64,000 nucleotides of DNA from Exiguobacterium aurantiacum DSM 6208. GTDB taxonomy: Bacteria > Bacillota > Bacilli > Exiguobacteriales > Exiguobacteriaceae. Within the stretch, counting starts at the first letter, position 1. Every line of letters begins with the position of its first letter. Made by a program: the position numbers and the translations under genes. The notes below the pieces were generated by a model, which had not been told where the DNA came from, searched no databases, and was given only the letters and a program-made list of their open reading frames with translations. The DNA lies in NCBI RefSeq assembly GCF_000702585.1, contig NZ_JNIQ01000001.1, positions 1,307,001 to 1,371,000 of the forward strand. Direction: 5' to 3'. Below, piece by piece: positions 19,903 to 29,742 of the stretch.

Positions 19903-21048
19903 ATGCAACGGCAAGAACAGCAACAAGTACAACGGCAGCAACTGACGCAAGACATGTTGCGGCGGTTGCCGATTTTAGAAGCGGACCGGGCCGCGCTCGT
20001 CTTTCAGCTTGCCCGCTTGTCGGCACGCAACGAGAAGGTCGCAGCAGGGAGCGGTACAATCGATTGGGTCGCTGAGGCCGGGGCAGGTTTCGAAGCAAGG
20101 CTGTTCGCCCAGATTGAAGAAGGGAGCGGATCGGAAGCGGAGAAGCGACTGCAACGGCAACTCGTCATCGCCCTTGACCATCGAGGCTTGCTGCCGGAAA
20201 CGGATGCGGTGCTCGCGACCCGTCTCGGCGTCGAAACGATCGATATCGAGTCGGCGCGCCGGGCGCTCTTGTTTCTTGAACCGACAGGGGTAGGGGCGAA
20301 AGATGAGCATGATTGCCAATACCGCCACGCGATCGAGCAGGACGATCCGCTCGTGTTGGACGTGTTCGAGGCCATCGAGGCAGGCGTCACCGACGTTCCG
20401 AACCGACTCGGCATCACGCCGGCAGAGTTTGACCGCGTCACTCGGGTCATCGCCACGTTGCCGAAAGCGCCGGTATTATATGAAGAAACTGAGCAGATTT
20501 TTCCGGAGCTCGAAGTCGTCTATAAGGACGGGGAGTTGACCGCGACGTGGTTCAGCCCGATGCTCGACAGCACAACGGAGATGGATTACGAGTCGAAATG
20601 GTGGCATGACACGCTCACGATGCGTGCGGAGACGCTCCGGGCGATTTGGGACGTCATCGCCGAGCGACAAATGGACTGGTTGAAAGGGGAACTCACCTTA
20701 CATCCGCTCACTCGGAAAGAAGTCGCGGAACAAATCGGGAAGCACGAGTCGACGGTCGGCCGGGCGATTCAACGGAAGTATGCGTTGACCGAAGGCGGGA
20801 TGATGGCGTGGCGCGACTTTTTCGTCCGGGCGACAGAGCGAGGGCAGTCGCCGTTCATGATCAAGCGGGCGATCGCCGAACTGATTCAGCAAGAGACGGC
20901 GCCGCTTAGCGACAAGGCGCTCACCGAAGAACTTGCCCGGCTCGATTACCATGTGACGAGACGAACGGTGGCGAATTATCGGGAAGCGCTCGGTTTCGGC
21001 AACTCGAGGGAGCGGGAACGGCAACTATGGAAGGAGGGCAATCAATGA
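19903..21048 (+). CDS. rpoN: RNA polymerase sigma-54 factor
   Basis: Sigma-54 (SigL in Bacillus) directs polymerase to -24/-12 promoters with AAA+ activators. The 381-residue product has a glutamine-rich region I (first 40 residues, QRQEQQQVQRQQL), the core-binding region, the HTH around HPLTRKEVAEQIGKHESTVGRAI, and near the C-terminus the RpoN box TRRTVANYRE at about 352-361. It is shorter than the usual 430-480 residues, the reduction being in regions I and II. ATG at 19903 follows agaggggga; an ATG at 19879 lacks a site. It overlaps the downstream glutaredoxin-like gene by four bases. No sigma-54 activator gene is in the window. Confidence 0.92.
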   Translation: MQRQEQQQVQRQQLTQDMLRRLPILEADRAALVFQLARLSARNEKVAAGSGTIDWVAEAGAGFEARLFAQIEEGSGSEAEKRLQRQLVIALDHRGLLPETDAVLATRLGVETIDIESARRALLFLEPTGVGAKDEHDCQYRHAIEQDDPLVLDVFEAIEAGVTDVPNRLGITPAEFDRVTRVIATLPKAPVLYEETEQIFPELEVVYKDGELTATWFSPMLDSTTEMDYESKWWHDTLTMRAETLRAIWDVIAERQMDWLKGELTLHPLTRKEVAEQIGKHESTVGRAIQRKYALTEGGMMAWRDFFVRATERGQSPFMIKRAIAELIQQETAPLSDKALTEELARLDYHVTRRTVANYREALGFGNSRERERQLWKEGNQ

Positions 21049-21302
21049 AACTGACACTTTACCGGCGGGACAACTGCTCACTTTGCGAAGAGGCGCTCGT
21101 CATGCTCGAATGGCTGAAAGAAGACTATCCGTTCGAGCTCGAACAAATCGACATTAGTGAGGATGAACGACTAGAGGCGAAGTACATGTTTGAAATCCCG
21201 GTCGTCGTACACGAAAACACCGTCATTAGTCAAGGGCGATATGATGACAGCAAAGTTGAAGATTTTGTTAAGTATACGCTTACATCGAAAAAAAACGTTT
21301 AG
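21045..21302 (+). CDS. glutaredoxin-like protein
   Basis: An 85-residue thioredoxin-fold protein with CSLC at residues 11-14 in the glutaredoxin position (LYRRDNCSLCEEAL) and the cis-proline IPVV near 49. Members of this group (DUF836/glutaredoxin 2-like) are probable thiol-disulfide reductants; the partner is unknown. The ATG overlaps the rpoN stop (ATGA) and aaggaggg in the rpoN end is the ribosome site, so the two genes are translationally coupled. It lies immediately upstream of the cggR promoter and has no obvious terminator of its own. Confidence 0.85.
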   Translation: MKLTLYRRDNCSLCEEALVMLEWLKEDYPFELEQIDISEDERLEAKYMFEIPVVVHENTVISQGRYDDSKVEDFVKYTLTSKKNV

Positions 21303-21307
21303 AGGGG

Positions 21308-21336
21308 TTGCAAGACGGAAAAGTGATTGATAAGAT
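21308..21336 (+). promoter_or_regulatory. promoter of the cggR-gapA operon
   Basis: TTGCAA (21308-21313) and TAAGAT (21331-21336) lie 17 bases apart, five bases after the glutaredoxin-like gene ends. The start site would be near 21343, just before the CggR operator. Confidence 0.8.
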
Positions 21337-21347
21337 GAACTCGTAGC

Positions 21348-21385
21348 GGTGGGACGTAAAAATAAAAGTGGGACAAAAAATGTCC
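21348..21385 (+). promoter_or_regulatory. CggR operator
   Basis: Two GGTGGGAC/AGTGGGAC repeats begin 19 bases apart (GGGAC at 21351 and 21370); the second continues as GGGAC-AAAAAA-TGTCC, matching the B. subtilis half-operator GGGAC-N6-TGTC. The first copy lacks the TGTC part. It lies downstream of the predicted start, so repression would act as a roadblock relieved by fructose 1,6-bisphosphate, as in B. subtilis. Confidence 0.8.
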
Positions 21386-21412
21386 ACACTTGAGGTCGAG
21401 GGGGAATGAGGC

Positions 21413-22441
21413 ATGATCCAGCAACTGATTCACGTTCAGAAGCAAATCGTCCCAGACCTGCTCGACACGCTCCGACATCGTTACGACATCTTACATTATG
21501 TCCGTTTGATGCAGCCGATCGGCCGCAGGACATTAGCCACGAGCCTCGGGCTGACGGAACGCATCTTAAGGCGAGAGGTCGACTTCTTGAAAGACCAAGG
21601 TCTGCTTGCAGTCGCCACTCAAGGTATTTCCCTTACAGAATCGGGCCGAAACGTTCTCCGGGACTTGCATGAGGTCATGGGAGAGATCCTAGGGATTTCA
21701 GAAGTCGCACGAGAACTCGAGCAAAAGCTCGGCGTTCGCCAAGTCGTCATCGTACCGGGAGACTCGGACGAGACGTTCTGGGTACAGCGGGATATCGGAC
21801 GGGCCGCCGTCACGCAGTTAAAAGCGAGACTGGCACCGGACGACAATATCATCGCGGTCACAGGCGGGACGACGATGGCATCTGTCGCGGCGATGATGTC
21901 GCCCGACAAGAAAGAACGGCCGATGCATTTCGTGCCGGCACGCGGCGGCCTCGGAGAGACGCTTGAACTTCAAGCGAACACCGTCTGCTCTCGCATGGCG
22001 GACCGGGCACACGCCGACTATCATTTACTCCACATTCCGGACGAGGTTTCGCAAGAGACGTTCGAGCGGATGGTGGAGGAACCTAGCATAAAAAATGTCC
22101 TGGAAATGATTAGAGCGGCGCGAATAGTGGTACATGGAATTGGTGAGGCGGAAACGATGGCAAAACGTCGTCACGCCACGCCGGAGCATTTGCGGATGAT
22201 CGAACGGCACGACGCCGTCGCCGAAGCGTTCGGATATTATTTCAACGCGGAAGGTGAAATCGTTCATCGGGTCAAGACAGTCGGCATTCAATTAGAAGAG
22301 CTCGACAATATGGACACCGTCATCGCGGTCGCTGGAGGAAAGTCAAAGGCACAGGCGATTGCCGCTTATGCGAAACACACGCCGAACATCATCCTCGTCA
22401 CAGACGAAGGTGCGGCAACAGAATTATTAACTTGTTATTAA
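21413..22441 (+). CDS. cggR: central glycolytic genes regulator CggR
   Basis: SorC/DeoR-family repressor of the lower glycolysis operon. The 342 residues begin with a helix-turn-helix (RHRYDILHYVRLMQPIGRRTLATSLGLTERILRREVDFLKDQGLL, about 22-66). A sugar-phosphate-binding domain follows, with VTGGTTMASVAAMM at about 140-153 and KTVGIQLEELDNMDTVIAVAGGKSKAQAI near 289-317. It heads the operon cggR-gapA-pgk-tpiA-gpmI-eno and is autoregulated through the operator at 21348-21385. The ATG is preceded by gaggggga. Confidence 0.95.
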   Translation: MIQQLIHVQKQIVPDLLDTLRHRYDILHYVRLMQPIGRRTLATSLGLTERILRREVDFLKDQGLLAVATQGISLTESGRNVLRDLHEVMGEILGISEVARELEQKLGVRQVVIVPGDSDETFWVQRDIGRAAVTQLKARLAPDDNIIAVTGGTTMASVAAMMSPDKKERPMHFVPARGGLGETLELQANTVCSRMADRAHADYHLLHIPDEVSQETFERMVEEPSIKNVLEMIRAARIVVHGIGEAETMAKRRHATPEHLRMIERHDAVAEAFGYYFNAEGEIVHRVKTVGIQLEELDNMDTVIAVAGGKSKAQAIAAYAKHTPNIILVTDEGAATELLTCY

Positions 22442-22500
22442 AGAGTTGACCCCCGTTGGCTCTTCAATAAATAGCTTCTACCCTAAGGAGGAAATTAACT

Positions 22501-23508
22501 ATGGCAGTAAAAGTTGGTATTAACGGATTTGGACGTATCGGACGCTTGGCATTCCGCGAGATCATCAAGAACGAAGGAGTCGAAGTTGTTGCAATCAACG
22601 ACTTGACTGACACGAAGATGCTTGCTCACCTTCTCAAGTATGACACGACACAAGGTCGTTTCGATGGAGACGTTGAAGTACACGACGATCATTTCCTCGT
22701 AAACGGCGAGAAAGTCGTTACACTTGCTAACCGCAACCCAGAAGAACTTCCATGGGGCGAGCTCGGTGTCGACATCGTTCTCGAATGTACTGGATTCTTC
22801 ACAGACAAAGAAAAAGCGGAGCTTCACTTGAAAGCTGGCGCGAAAAAAGTTGTCATCTCGGCTCCAGCTACAGGTGACATGAAGACTGTCGTCTTCAACA
22901 CGAACCACGACATCCTCGACGGTACAGAGACAGTGATCTCAGGTGCTTCATGTACGACAAACTGCTTGGCGCCAATGGCGAAAGTTCTCCAAGACCAGTT
23001 CGGAATCGTTGAAGGTCTCATGACGACAATCCACGCTTACACTGGCGACCAAAACACGCTTGACGCTCCACACCCGAAAGGTGACTTCCGTCGTGCACGT
23101 GCGGCAGCAGCGAACATCGTACCGAACACAACTGGTGCGGCTAAAGCGATCGGTCTCGTTATCCCAGAACTTCAAGGTAAACTTGACGGTGCGGCACAAC
23201 GTGTACCAGTTGCAACAGGTTCACTCACAGAGCTCGTAACAGTTCTTGAGAAAACAGTTTCTGTTGACGAAATCAACGCAGCGATGAAAGCAGCAGCTAA
23301 CGAATCATACGGCTACACAGAAGACGAAATCGTATCTTCTGACATCGTCGGCATCACGTACGGTTCACTCTTCGACGCGACACAAACGAAAGTCATGACA
23401 GTTGGCGACAAGCAACTCGTTAAGACAGTTGCATGGTACGACAACGAAATGTCTTACACTGCACAATTGGTTCGCACACTCAAGCACTTCGCTGAAATCG
23501 CGAAGTAA
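22501..23508 (+). CDS. gapA: glyceraldehyde-3-phosphate dehydrogenase, glycolytic
   Basis: NAD-dependent enzyme converting glyceraldehyde 3-phosphate to 1,3-bisphosphoglycerate. The 335 residues have the Rossmann start [11 protein letters not shown], the active-site SCTTNC near residue 151 and the conserved [10 protein letters not shown] and VPTGSLTE segments. Codon use shifts here towards the set favoured by very highly expressed genes (for example CGT, ATC, AAC, GTT, ACA), unlike the flanking GC-rich genes. A textbook aaggagg site precedes the ATG. The operon context and CggR operator identify it as the glycolytic rather than gluconeogenic isozyme. Confidence 0.98.
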   Translation: MAVKVGINGFGRIGRLAFREIIKNEGVEVVAINDLTDTKMLAHLLKYDTTQGRFDGDVEVHDDHFLVNGEKVVTLANRNPEELPWGELGVDIVLECTGFFTDKEKAELHLKAGAKKVVISAPATGDMKTVVFNTNHDILDGTETVISGASCTTNCLAPMAKVLQDQFGIVEGLMTTIHAYTGDQNTLDAPHPKGDFRRARAAAANIVPNTTGAAKAIGLVIPELQGKLDGAAQRVPVATGSLTELVTVLEKTVSVDEINAAMKAAANESYGYTEDEIVSSDIVGITYGSLFDATQTKVMTVGDKQLVKTVAWYDNEMSYTAQLVRTLKHFAEIAK

Positions 23509-23529
23509 GTTCGTGAACTAAATAGAACC

Positions 23530-23569
23530 AAATAGGAGCGGAAACAAGAGATTGTTCTCCGCTCTATTT
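23530..23569 (+). other. long hairpin in the gapA-pgk intergenic region
   Basis: Inverted repeat aaataggagcgga / tccgctctattt with one bulged base and an inner aaca/tgtt stem gives an almost continuous hairpin of about 40 bases. There is no T-run, so it is not a normal terminator. It could be an mRNA-processing or stability element that sets gapA above the downstream genes. Confidence 0.6.
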
Positions 23570-23606
23570 ATGAAATTGAAATGCACGACACATGGAGGCG
23601 AAGGTT

Positions 23607-24791
23607 ATGAACAAAAAGTCTATTCGTGACATCGATGTAAAAGGGAAACGCGTCTTCTGCCGCGTTGACTTCAACGTTCCACTCAAAGATGGCGTCATCC
23701 AAGACGAGACGCGCATCCAAGCAGCTCTCCCGACGATCAAACACTTGATCGACGGCGGCGCGAAAGTCATCTTGGCGAGCCACCTCGGCCGTCCAAAAGG
23801 CGAGAAGAACCCTGAGTTCTCACTCGCACCGGTCGCAGAACGTCTCGGGGAACTTCTCGGTAAAGACGTACCACTCGTCGAAGAGGCTTACGGTCCGGTC
23901 GCGGAAGAAGCAGTAGCGAAACTTTCTGAAGGCGACGTCGTCGTGCTTGAGAACGTTCGTTTCTACCCAGGTGAGACGAAAAACGATCCGGAACTCGCAA
24001 AAGGTTTCGCGGCGCTTGCTGACGTCTTCGTCAACGACGCGTTCGGTGCGGCTCACCGTGCCCACGCTTCGACGGAAGGCATCGCGCAAAACGTTGAGAC
24101 GGCAGTTGCCGGTCTATTGATGGAAAAAGAACTTGAAGTACTCGGCAAGGCGCTCTCGAACCCGGATCGTCCGTTCACGGCCATCATCGGCGGTTCGAAA
24201 GTTGCTGACAAGATCGGGGTCATCGACCACCTTCTTGACATCGTTGACACGCTCATCATCGGTGGCGGTCTCTCGTACACGTTCTCGAAAGCACTCGGGC
24301 ACGAAGTCGGGACGTCACTCCTTGAGGAAGACAAGCTCGACCTCGCACGTCAATTCATGAAAAAAGCAGAAGACAAAGGCGTGAAATTCTTGATGCCGGT
24401 CGACTGCGTCATCACGAAAGAATTCGGCGAAGAGACTTACGTCGGACCAGTCGATATCGACTCGATCCCTGCGGATCATATGGGTCTTGATATCGGACCG
24501 AAAACAGTCGAAATTTACGCGGAGGCAATTCGCGAATCGAAACTTGTCGTATGGAACGGACCGATGGGCGTATTCGAACTTGATAAATACGCGAACGGAA
24601 CGAAAGGTGTCGCTCAAGCACTCGCAGACAGCGACGCATACTCGATCATCGGTGGTGGGGACTCAGCTGCTGCAGCTGCCAAGTTCGGCCTTGCAGACCA
24701 AATGAGCCACATTTCAACTGGTGGTGGCGCTTCACTCGAATTCATGGAAGGCAAGAAACTTCCAGGCGTCGAGGCGCTCAACGACAAGTAA
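23607..24791 (+). CDS. pgk: phosphoglycerate kinase
   Basis: Transfers phosphate from 1,3-bisphosphoglycerate to ADP. The 394-residue product starts [26 protein letters not shown], has the substrate-binding SHLGRPKG near residue 57-64, the hinge region, and the nucleotide-binding GGGDSAAA near the C-terminus. ATG at 23607 is chosen because tggaggcga ends just before it; the ATG at 23592 includes that site. Third gene of the CggR operon. Confidence 0.98.
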   Translation: MNKKSIRDIDVKGKRVFCRVDFNVPLKDGVIQDETRIQAALPTIKHLIDGGAKVILASHLGRPKGEKNPEFSLAPVAERLGELLGKDVPLVEEAYGPVAEEAVAKLSEGDVVVLENVRFYPGETKNDPELAKGFAALADVFVNDAFGAAHRAHASTEGIAQNVETAVAGLLMEKELEVLGKALSNPDRPFTAIIGGSKVADKIGVIDHLLDIVDTLIIGGGLSYTFSKALGHEVGTSLLEEDKLDLARQFMKKAEDKGVKFLMPVDCVITKEFGEETYVGPVDIDSIPADHMGLDIGPKTVEIYAEAIRESKLVVWNGPMGVFELDKYANGTKGVAQALADSDAYSIIGGGDSAAAAAKFGLADQMSHISTGGGASLEFMEGKKLPGVEALNDK

Positions 24792-24809
24792 AATAGAGGA
24801 GGGTTATCG

Positions 24810-25562
24810 ATGCGTAAACCGATTATTGCAGGTAACTGGAAAATGAACAAAACACTCTCGGAAGCAGTCGCTTTCGTAGAGGAAGTCAAAAACAACGTCC
24901 CGTCAACAGACAAAGTTGACGCGGCAATCGGCGCACCAGCTGTCTTCCTAGCTCCAATGGTAGAAGCAGCAAAAGGATCAGACTTGAAGCTTGGTGCCCA
25001 AAACATGTACGACAAAGACAGCGGGGCATACACAGGTGAAACGAGCCCGGCCATGATCGCTGACCTCGGCGTGACGTACGTCATCCTTGGACACTCAGAG
25101 CGCCGTGAATACTTCGGCGAGTCGGATGCGTTCATCAACAGCAAAACGAAAAAAGCGTTCGAACACGGTCTTACGCCAATCGTTTGTGTCGGTGAAACAC
25201 TCGAGGAACGTGAAGGCGGCAAGTTCGAAGAAGTCATCAAGACGCAAGTCGAAGGTGGCCTCGCGGACCTCTCAGCTGACCAAGTGAAACAACTCGTCAT
25301 CGCTTACGAGCCAGTTTGGGCGATCGGTACGGGTAAATCAGCGGACGAAGCAGATGCGCAAAGCTCATGCAAATATGTTCGTGACGTGGTGAAAGGTCTT
25401 TACGGTGAAGACGTAGCGGCTGCAGTACGCATCCAATACGGCGGTTCTGTAAAACCTGAGAACATCAAGGAGTATATGGCGCAAGAAGACATCGACGGCG
25501 CACTCGTCGGCGGTGCTTCACTTGAAGCTGCTTCGTTCCTCAAGTTGTTGGAGGCGATTTAA
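24810..25562 (+). CDS. tpiA: triosephosphate isomerase
   Basis: Interconverts dihydroxyacetone phosphate and glyceraldehyde 3-phosphate. The 250 residues start [13 protein letters not shown] (Lys11/Asn region of the active site), contain HSERR with catalytic His near 95, the catalytic Glu in [12 protein letters not shown] near 167, and the phosphate-binding YGGSV and GGASL. It abuts gpmI with no spacer. Codon use matches the highly expressed operon. Confidence 0.98.
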   Translation: MRKPIIAGNWKMNKTLSEAVAFVEEVKNNVPSTDKVDAAIGAPAVFLAPMVEAAKGSDLKLGAQNMYDKDSGAYTGETSPAMIADLGVTYVILGHSERREYFGESDAFINSKTKKAFEHGLTPIVCVGETLEEREGGKFEEVIKTQVEGGLADLSADQVKQLVIAYEPVWAIGTGKSADEADAQSSCKYVRDVVKGLYGEDVAAAVRIQYGGSVKPENIKEYMAQEDIDGALVGGASLEAASFLKLLEAI

Positions 25563-27104
25563 ATGGCAAGACCAGTCGCCCTCATCATCTTAGATGGTTT
25601 TGGCATGCGGAACGAGACGTTCGGTAACGCGGTCGCTGCGGCGGACAAACCGAACTTCGACCGCTTCTGGGAAACGTATCCGCATACGCTTCTCAACGCG
25701 CAAGGCGAGTACGTCGGCCTTCCGGAAGGACAGATGGGTAACTCGGAAGTCGGTCACTTGAACATCGGTGCCGGACGAGTCGTCTATCAGTCACTCTCGC
25801 GCGTCAATAACGCCATCAAAGACCGTTCTTTCTTCGACCGTCAAGCGATGAACCATTTGGCGGGACATGTGAAAAAGTACGATTCAAGTCTCCACATCAT
25901 GGGCCTCGTCTCGGACGGTGGGATCCACTCCCACATTCAACACATGTTCGCTGTCGTTGAGTTCGCAAAACTTCATGGCATTGAAAAAGTATACATTCAC
26001 GCTTTCACGGACGGCCGTGACTGTGATCCGAAATCAGGTGCAGGCTTTCTCGAAGAGACGGAAGCGAAGCTCGCTGAACTCGGTGTCGGTCAAGTCGCTA
26101 GCGTGTCTGGACGCTACTATGCCATGGACCGCGACAACCGTTGGGAGCGCGTCGAGAAAGTATACGACGTCCTCGTTAACGGCAAAGGAGAAGTCGGCAC
26201 GAACGCCGTCGACGTCTTGAACCAGTCGTATGAAGCGGGCCTCACGGATGAGTTCGTCAACCCGACGGTCATCGAGAAAGACGGTCAACCGATCGCGACG
26301 ATCAAAGACAACGACGCGATCATGTTCTTCAACTTCCGTCCGGACCGGGCGATCGAACTGGCGAAAGTGTTCAAAGAGAAGACCGGCTTCAAAGGCTTCG
26401 AACTTTCAAACACACATCCAGACAACATTTTGCTCGTCTCGATGACGAAGTTCTCGGATGAAATCGACACAGACATCGTTTTCCCACCGGAAGATTTGAA
26501 GAACACGCTCGGCGAAACGCTCGCCGCGCAAGGGTATAAACAGCTCCGCGCCGCGGAAACTGAGAAATACCCGCACGTCACGTTCTTCTTGAACGGACAA
26601 CAAGAAACACCGTTTGAAGGCGAAGATCGTTTCCTCGTGCCGTCGCCGAAAGTCGCGACGTACGATTTGAAACCGGAAATGAGCGCATACGAGCTCACAG
26701 AAGGTCTCTTGGAGCGCATCGAGTCGGATACGTACGATGCGTATATCATCAACTACGCGAACCCGGACATGGTCGGTCATTCGGGTATGTTCGAACCGAC
26801 GAAAAAAGCGGTCGAAGTCGTCGACGAATGCCTCGGTAAAGTAGTGGACGCACTCATTGCCAAAGGCGGCGCGGCGATCATCACGGCGGACCACGGGAAC
26901 GCTGACCTCGTCACGAACCCGGACGGCTCACCGATGACGGCGCATACGACAGAACCTGTCCCATGTATCATCACGAAGTCAGGCGTTGAACTGAAACCAG
27001 TTCTAAAAGGCTCGCTTTGCGACCTCGCGCCGACGTTGATCGACCTTCTCGGTGCGGATCAACCGGCTGAAATGACCGGTACATCAATCGTTACAAAAAA
27101 ATAA
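25563..27104 (+). CDS. gpmI: 2,3-bisphosphoglycerate-independent phosphoglycerate mutase
   Basis: Manganese-dependent enzyme interconverting 3- and 2-phosphoglycerate. The 513-residue product belongs to the alkaline phosphatase superfamily: metal-binding ILDGFG at the start, the phosphoserine nucleophile in GQMGNSEVGH near residue 62, and C-terminal TADHGNAD. Start directly follows the tpiA stop. Length is typical. Confidence 0.98.
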   Translation: MARPVALIILDGFGMRNETFGNAVAAADKPNFDRFWETYPHTLLNAQGEYVGLPEGQMGNSEVGHLNIGAGRVVYQSLSRVNNAIKDRSFFDRQAMNHLAGHVKKYDSSLHIMGLVSDGGIHSHIQHMFAVVEFAKLHGIEKVYIHAFTDGRDCDPKSGAGFLEETEAKLAELGVGQVASVSGRYYAMDRDNRWERVEKVYDVLVNGKGEVGTNAVDVLNQSYEAGLTDEFVNPTVIEKDGQPIATIKDNDAIMFFNFRPDRAIELAKVFKEKTGFKGFELSNTHPDNILLVSMTKFSDEIDTDIVFPPEDLKNTLGETLAAQGYKQLRAAETEKYPHVTFFLNGQQETPFEGEDRFLVPSPKVATYDLKPEMSAYELTEGLLERIESDTYDAYIINYANPDMVGHSGMFEPTKKAVEVVDECLGKVVDALIAKGGAAIITADHGNADLVTNPDGSPMTAHTTEPVPCIITKSGVELKPVLKGSLCDLAPTLIDLLGADQPAEMTGTSIVTKK

Positions 27105-28424
<1,320 letters not shown>

Positions 28425-28435
28425 TTGATTGTTTT

Positions 28436-28466
28436 CAGGCTCGCCTTATGGCGGGCCTGTTTTTTG
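28436..28466 (+). terminator. rho-independent terminator of the glycolytic operon
   Basis: Stem caggctcgcc / ggcgggcctg with loop ttat (one T-G pair) followed by six T. Confidence 0.95.
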
Positions 28467-28474
28467 TTGTTTCA

Positions 28475-28593
28475 CCCGTCTTGGCGGCACCGATGCTTTC
28501 TGCAGGCAATCCACGGAGCCTCCTCGCACTTCGTGCTTGCGGGGTCTCCGTTAGATTGCTTTCCTGCAAGAGTCACGGTGCCGCTTGGACGGG
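28475..28593 (+). repeat. palindromic intergenic element, copy 1
   Basis: A 119-base imperfect palindrome. The outer arms are cccgtc-ttg-gcggcaccg and cggtgccgc-ttg-gacggg. The inner arms are tgcaggcaatcc and gattgctttcctgca. The tip is a gcac-ttcg-tgc hairpin. It starts nine bases after the eno terminator T-run. A homologous copy in opposite orientation lies at 59031-59132; shared blocks include atgctttc, gcaggcaatcc, tgcggggtct and gattgctttcctgca. A separate short hairpin (gacggga / tcccgtc, 28588-28608) partly overlaps its end. No coding potential is evident. Confidence 0.8.
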
Positions 28594-28692
28594 ATTGTAC
28601 GTCCCGTCTCGAGCATGATGGCAAGAACTATTATCAATCCTTCGTCCTGCTGTATACTGAACTTGTTATGTATGAGGAGTAGGGGGAGTCGT

Positions 28693-29490
28693 ATGGACCA
28701 ATCGCATGAGCAAGAGAAGAGGTTGAGCGGTGGGAACTTGTCAATCGTCCACAAAAAAGGCAACCACGTCTATCGAACGAAGAAAGAGGGAAGTGCAAAT
28801 ATCCATTGGTTGTTAACACATTTGGAGGCGTGCGGGGTATCAGGCGTTCCGCGATTTGTCGGGGTGGATAATCAGGGCCGAGAGGTGTTGACGTATCTCG
28901 AAGGCGAGACGGCCGATTATCCGTTAAAGGTGTACATGTGGTCAGATGAGGCGATTCAAGACGTCGCACGATTGATGCGCCGGCTTCATGACGCGACCGC
29001 GGATGTCGAGTGGCCTTCTGACTGGCGGCCGCTCGACAATACGCCAGAACCGTTTGAAGTGATTTGCCACAACGACTTCGCCGTCTACAATACGATTTTT
29101 TATGATGAGAAAGTGGCAGGGGTCATCGACTTTGATTTGGCGGCGCCCGGACCACGAGCGTGGGATATCGTCTATGCACTCTATACGTTCGTCCCACTCA
29201 GCCGGCGTCATCAAGCCGAGTCGGGTAAAGTCGTTCACTATGAGGCGAATCGTGATGATGGGACGTACCGACGACGAGTCGCTCTCTTCTTTGAGGCGTA
29301 CGGCTGGGAAGGTTCGACAAAGGAGTTGCTGGACATGCTGCTGTTACGGATAGAAGCGCTTTGTCTGTTGATACAGAGAAAAGCGGTGGAAGGGGATACT
29401 GCGTTTCAATCGATGATGGACGAAGGGCATTACGATCACTATCAAACAGAGTATCGTTTCATCCAAACGAACGGCCATAAATGGTTTTAA
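28693..29490 (+). CDS. aminoglycoside phosphotransferase/choline-kinase-like protein
   Basis: A 265-residue protein kinase-like (APH) fold. The N-terminal lobe has LSGGNLSIVHKKGNHVYR. The catalytic loop VICHNDFAVYN lies at about 146-156 (Asp in HND) and the metal-binding VIDFDLAAPGPRAWD follows at about 165-179. Such proteins phosphorylate small hydroxyl compounds; the substrate here is not known, and it should not be read as an antibiotic resistance gene on this evidence. The ATG follows gtaggggga. It is a single gene between two terminator-like regions. Confidence 0.82.
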   Translation: MDQSHEQEKRLSGGNLSIVHKKGNHVYRTKKEGSANIHWLLTHLEACGVSGVPRFVGVDNQGREVLTYLEGETADYPLKVYMWSDEAIQDVARLMRRLHDATADVEWPSDWRPLDNTPEPFEVICHNDFAVYNTIFYDEKVAGVIDFDLAAPGPRAWDIVYALYTFVPLSRRHQAESGKVVHYEANRDDGTYRRRVALFFEAYGWEGSTKELLDMLLLRIEALCLLIQRKAVEGDTAFQSMMDEGHYDHYQTEYRFIQTNGHKWF

Positions 29491-29564
29491 GAGGTCGTTC
29501 GGGCGGAGCATATCCGCCTCCGATTCCGGGAATAGGATAGTGTAGGTAAAAGGGGGCGGTCGTC

Positions 29565-29657
29565 ATGATGATGAGCGGTTTTCTGTTACTCCTGATTGCA
29601 CTCGGTGTCGGCGGTTGGTTCCTGTACAAGTATATGGACAACCGGAAATGGTCGTGA
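29565..29657 (+). CDS. 30-residue single-span membrane peptide
   Basis: A short open frame beginning with three Met codons. It encodes a hydrophobic segment (GFLLLLIALGVGGWFLY, residues 5-21) and a charged tail ending MDNRKWS, so it is a likely small membrane protein. Support comes from the ribosome site aaaggggg eight bases before the first ATG and from a rho-independent terminator whose stem begins within the last codons (29651-29677). No homologue is recognised; the real start could be any of the three ATGs. Confidence 0.55.
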   Translation: MMMSGFLLLLIALGVGGWFLYKYMDNRKWS

Positions 29658-29678
29658 CGCATGTCACGGCCGTTTTTT
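29651..29678 (+). terminator. rho-independent terminator overlapping the small gene's stop
   Basis: Stem gtcgtgac / gtcacggc (one G-T pair), loop gcat, followed by cg and six T. The same stem sequence occurs without a T-run at 11763-11782. Confidence 0.85.
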
Positions 29679-29742
29679 ACATGCGTGAATCGGGGCAAAT
29701 TGGGTATAATCAGATACAGCAGCTAAAAAAGGAGAGACGTCC

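Noticed and set aside
28475-28593. Palindromic element as an integron attC site
   Set aside because: Size and imperfect fold are similar, but the required RYYYAAC/GTTRRRY core sites are not at the ends and no integrase or cassette array is present.
28693-29490. Aminoglycoside resistance gene
   Set aside because: The APH fold is shared by many housekeeping small-molecule kinases and nothing in the sequence indicates an aminoglycoside substrate.
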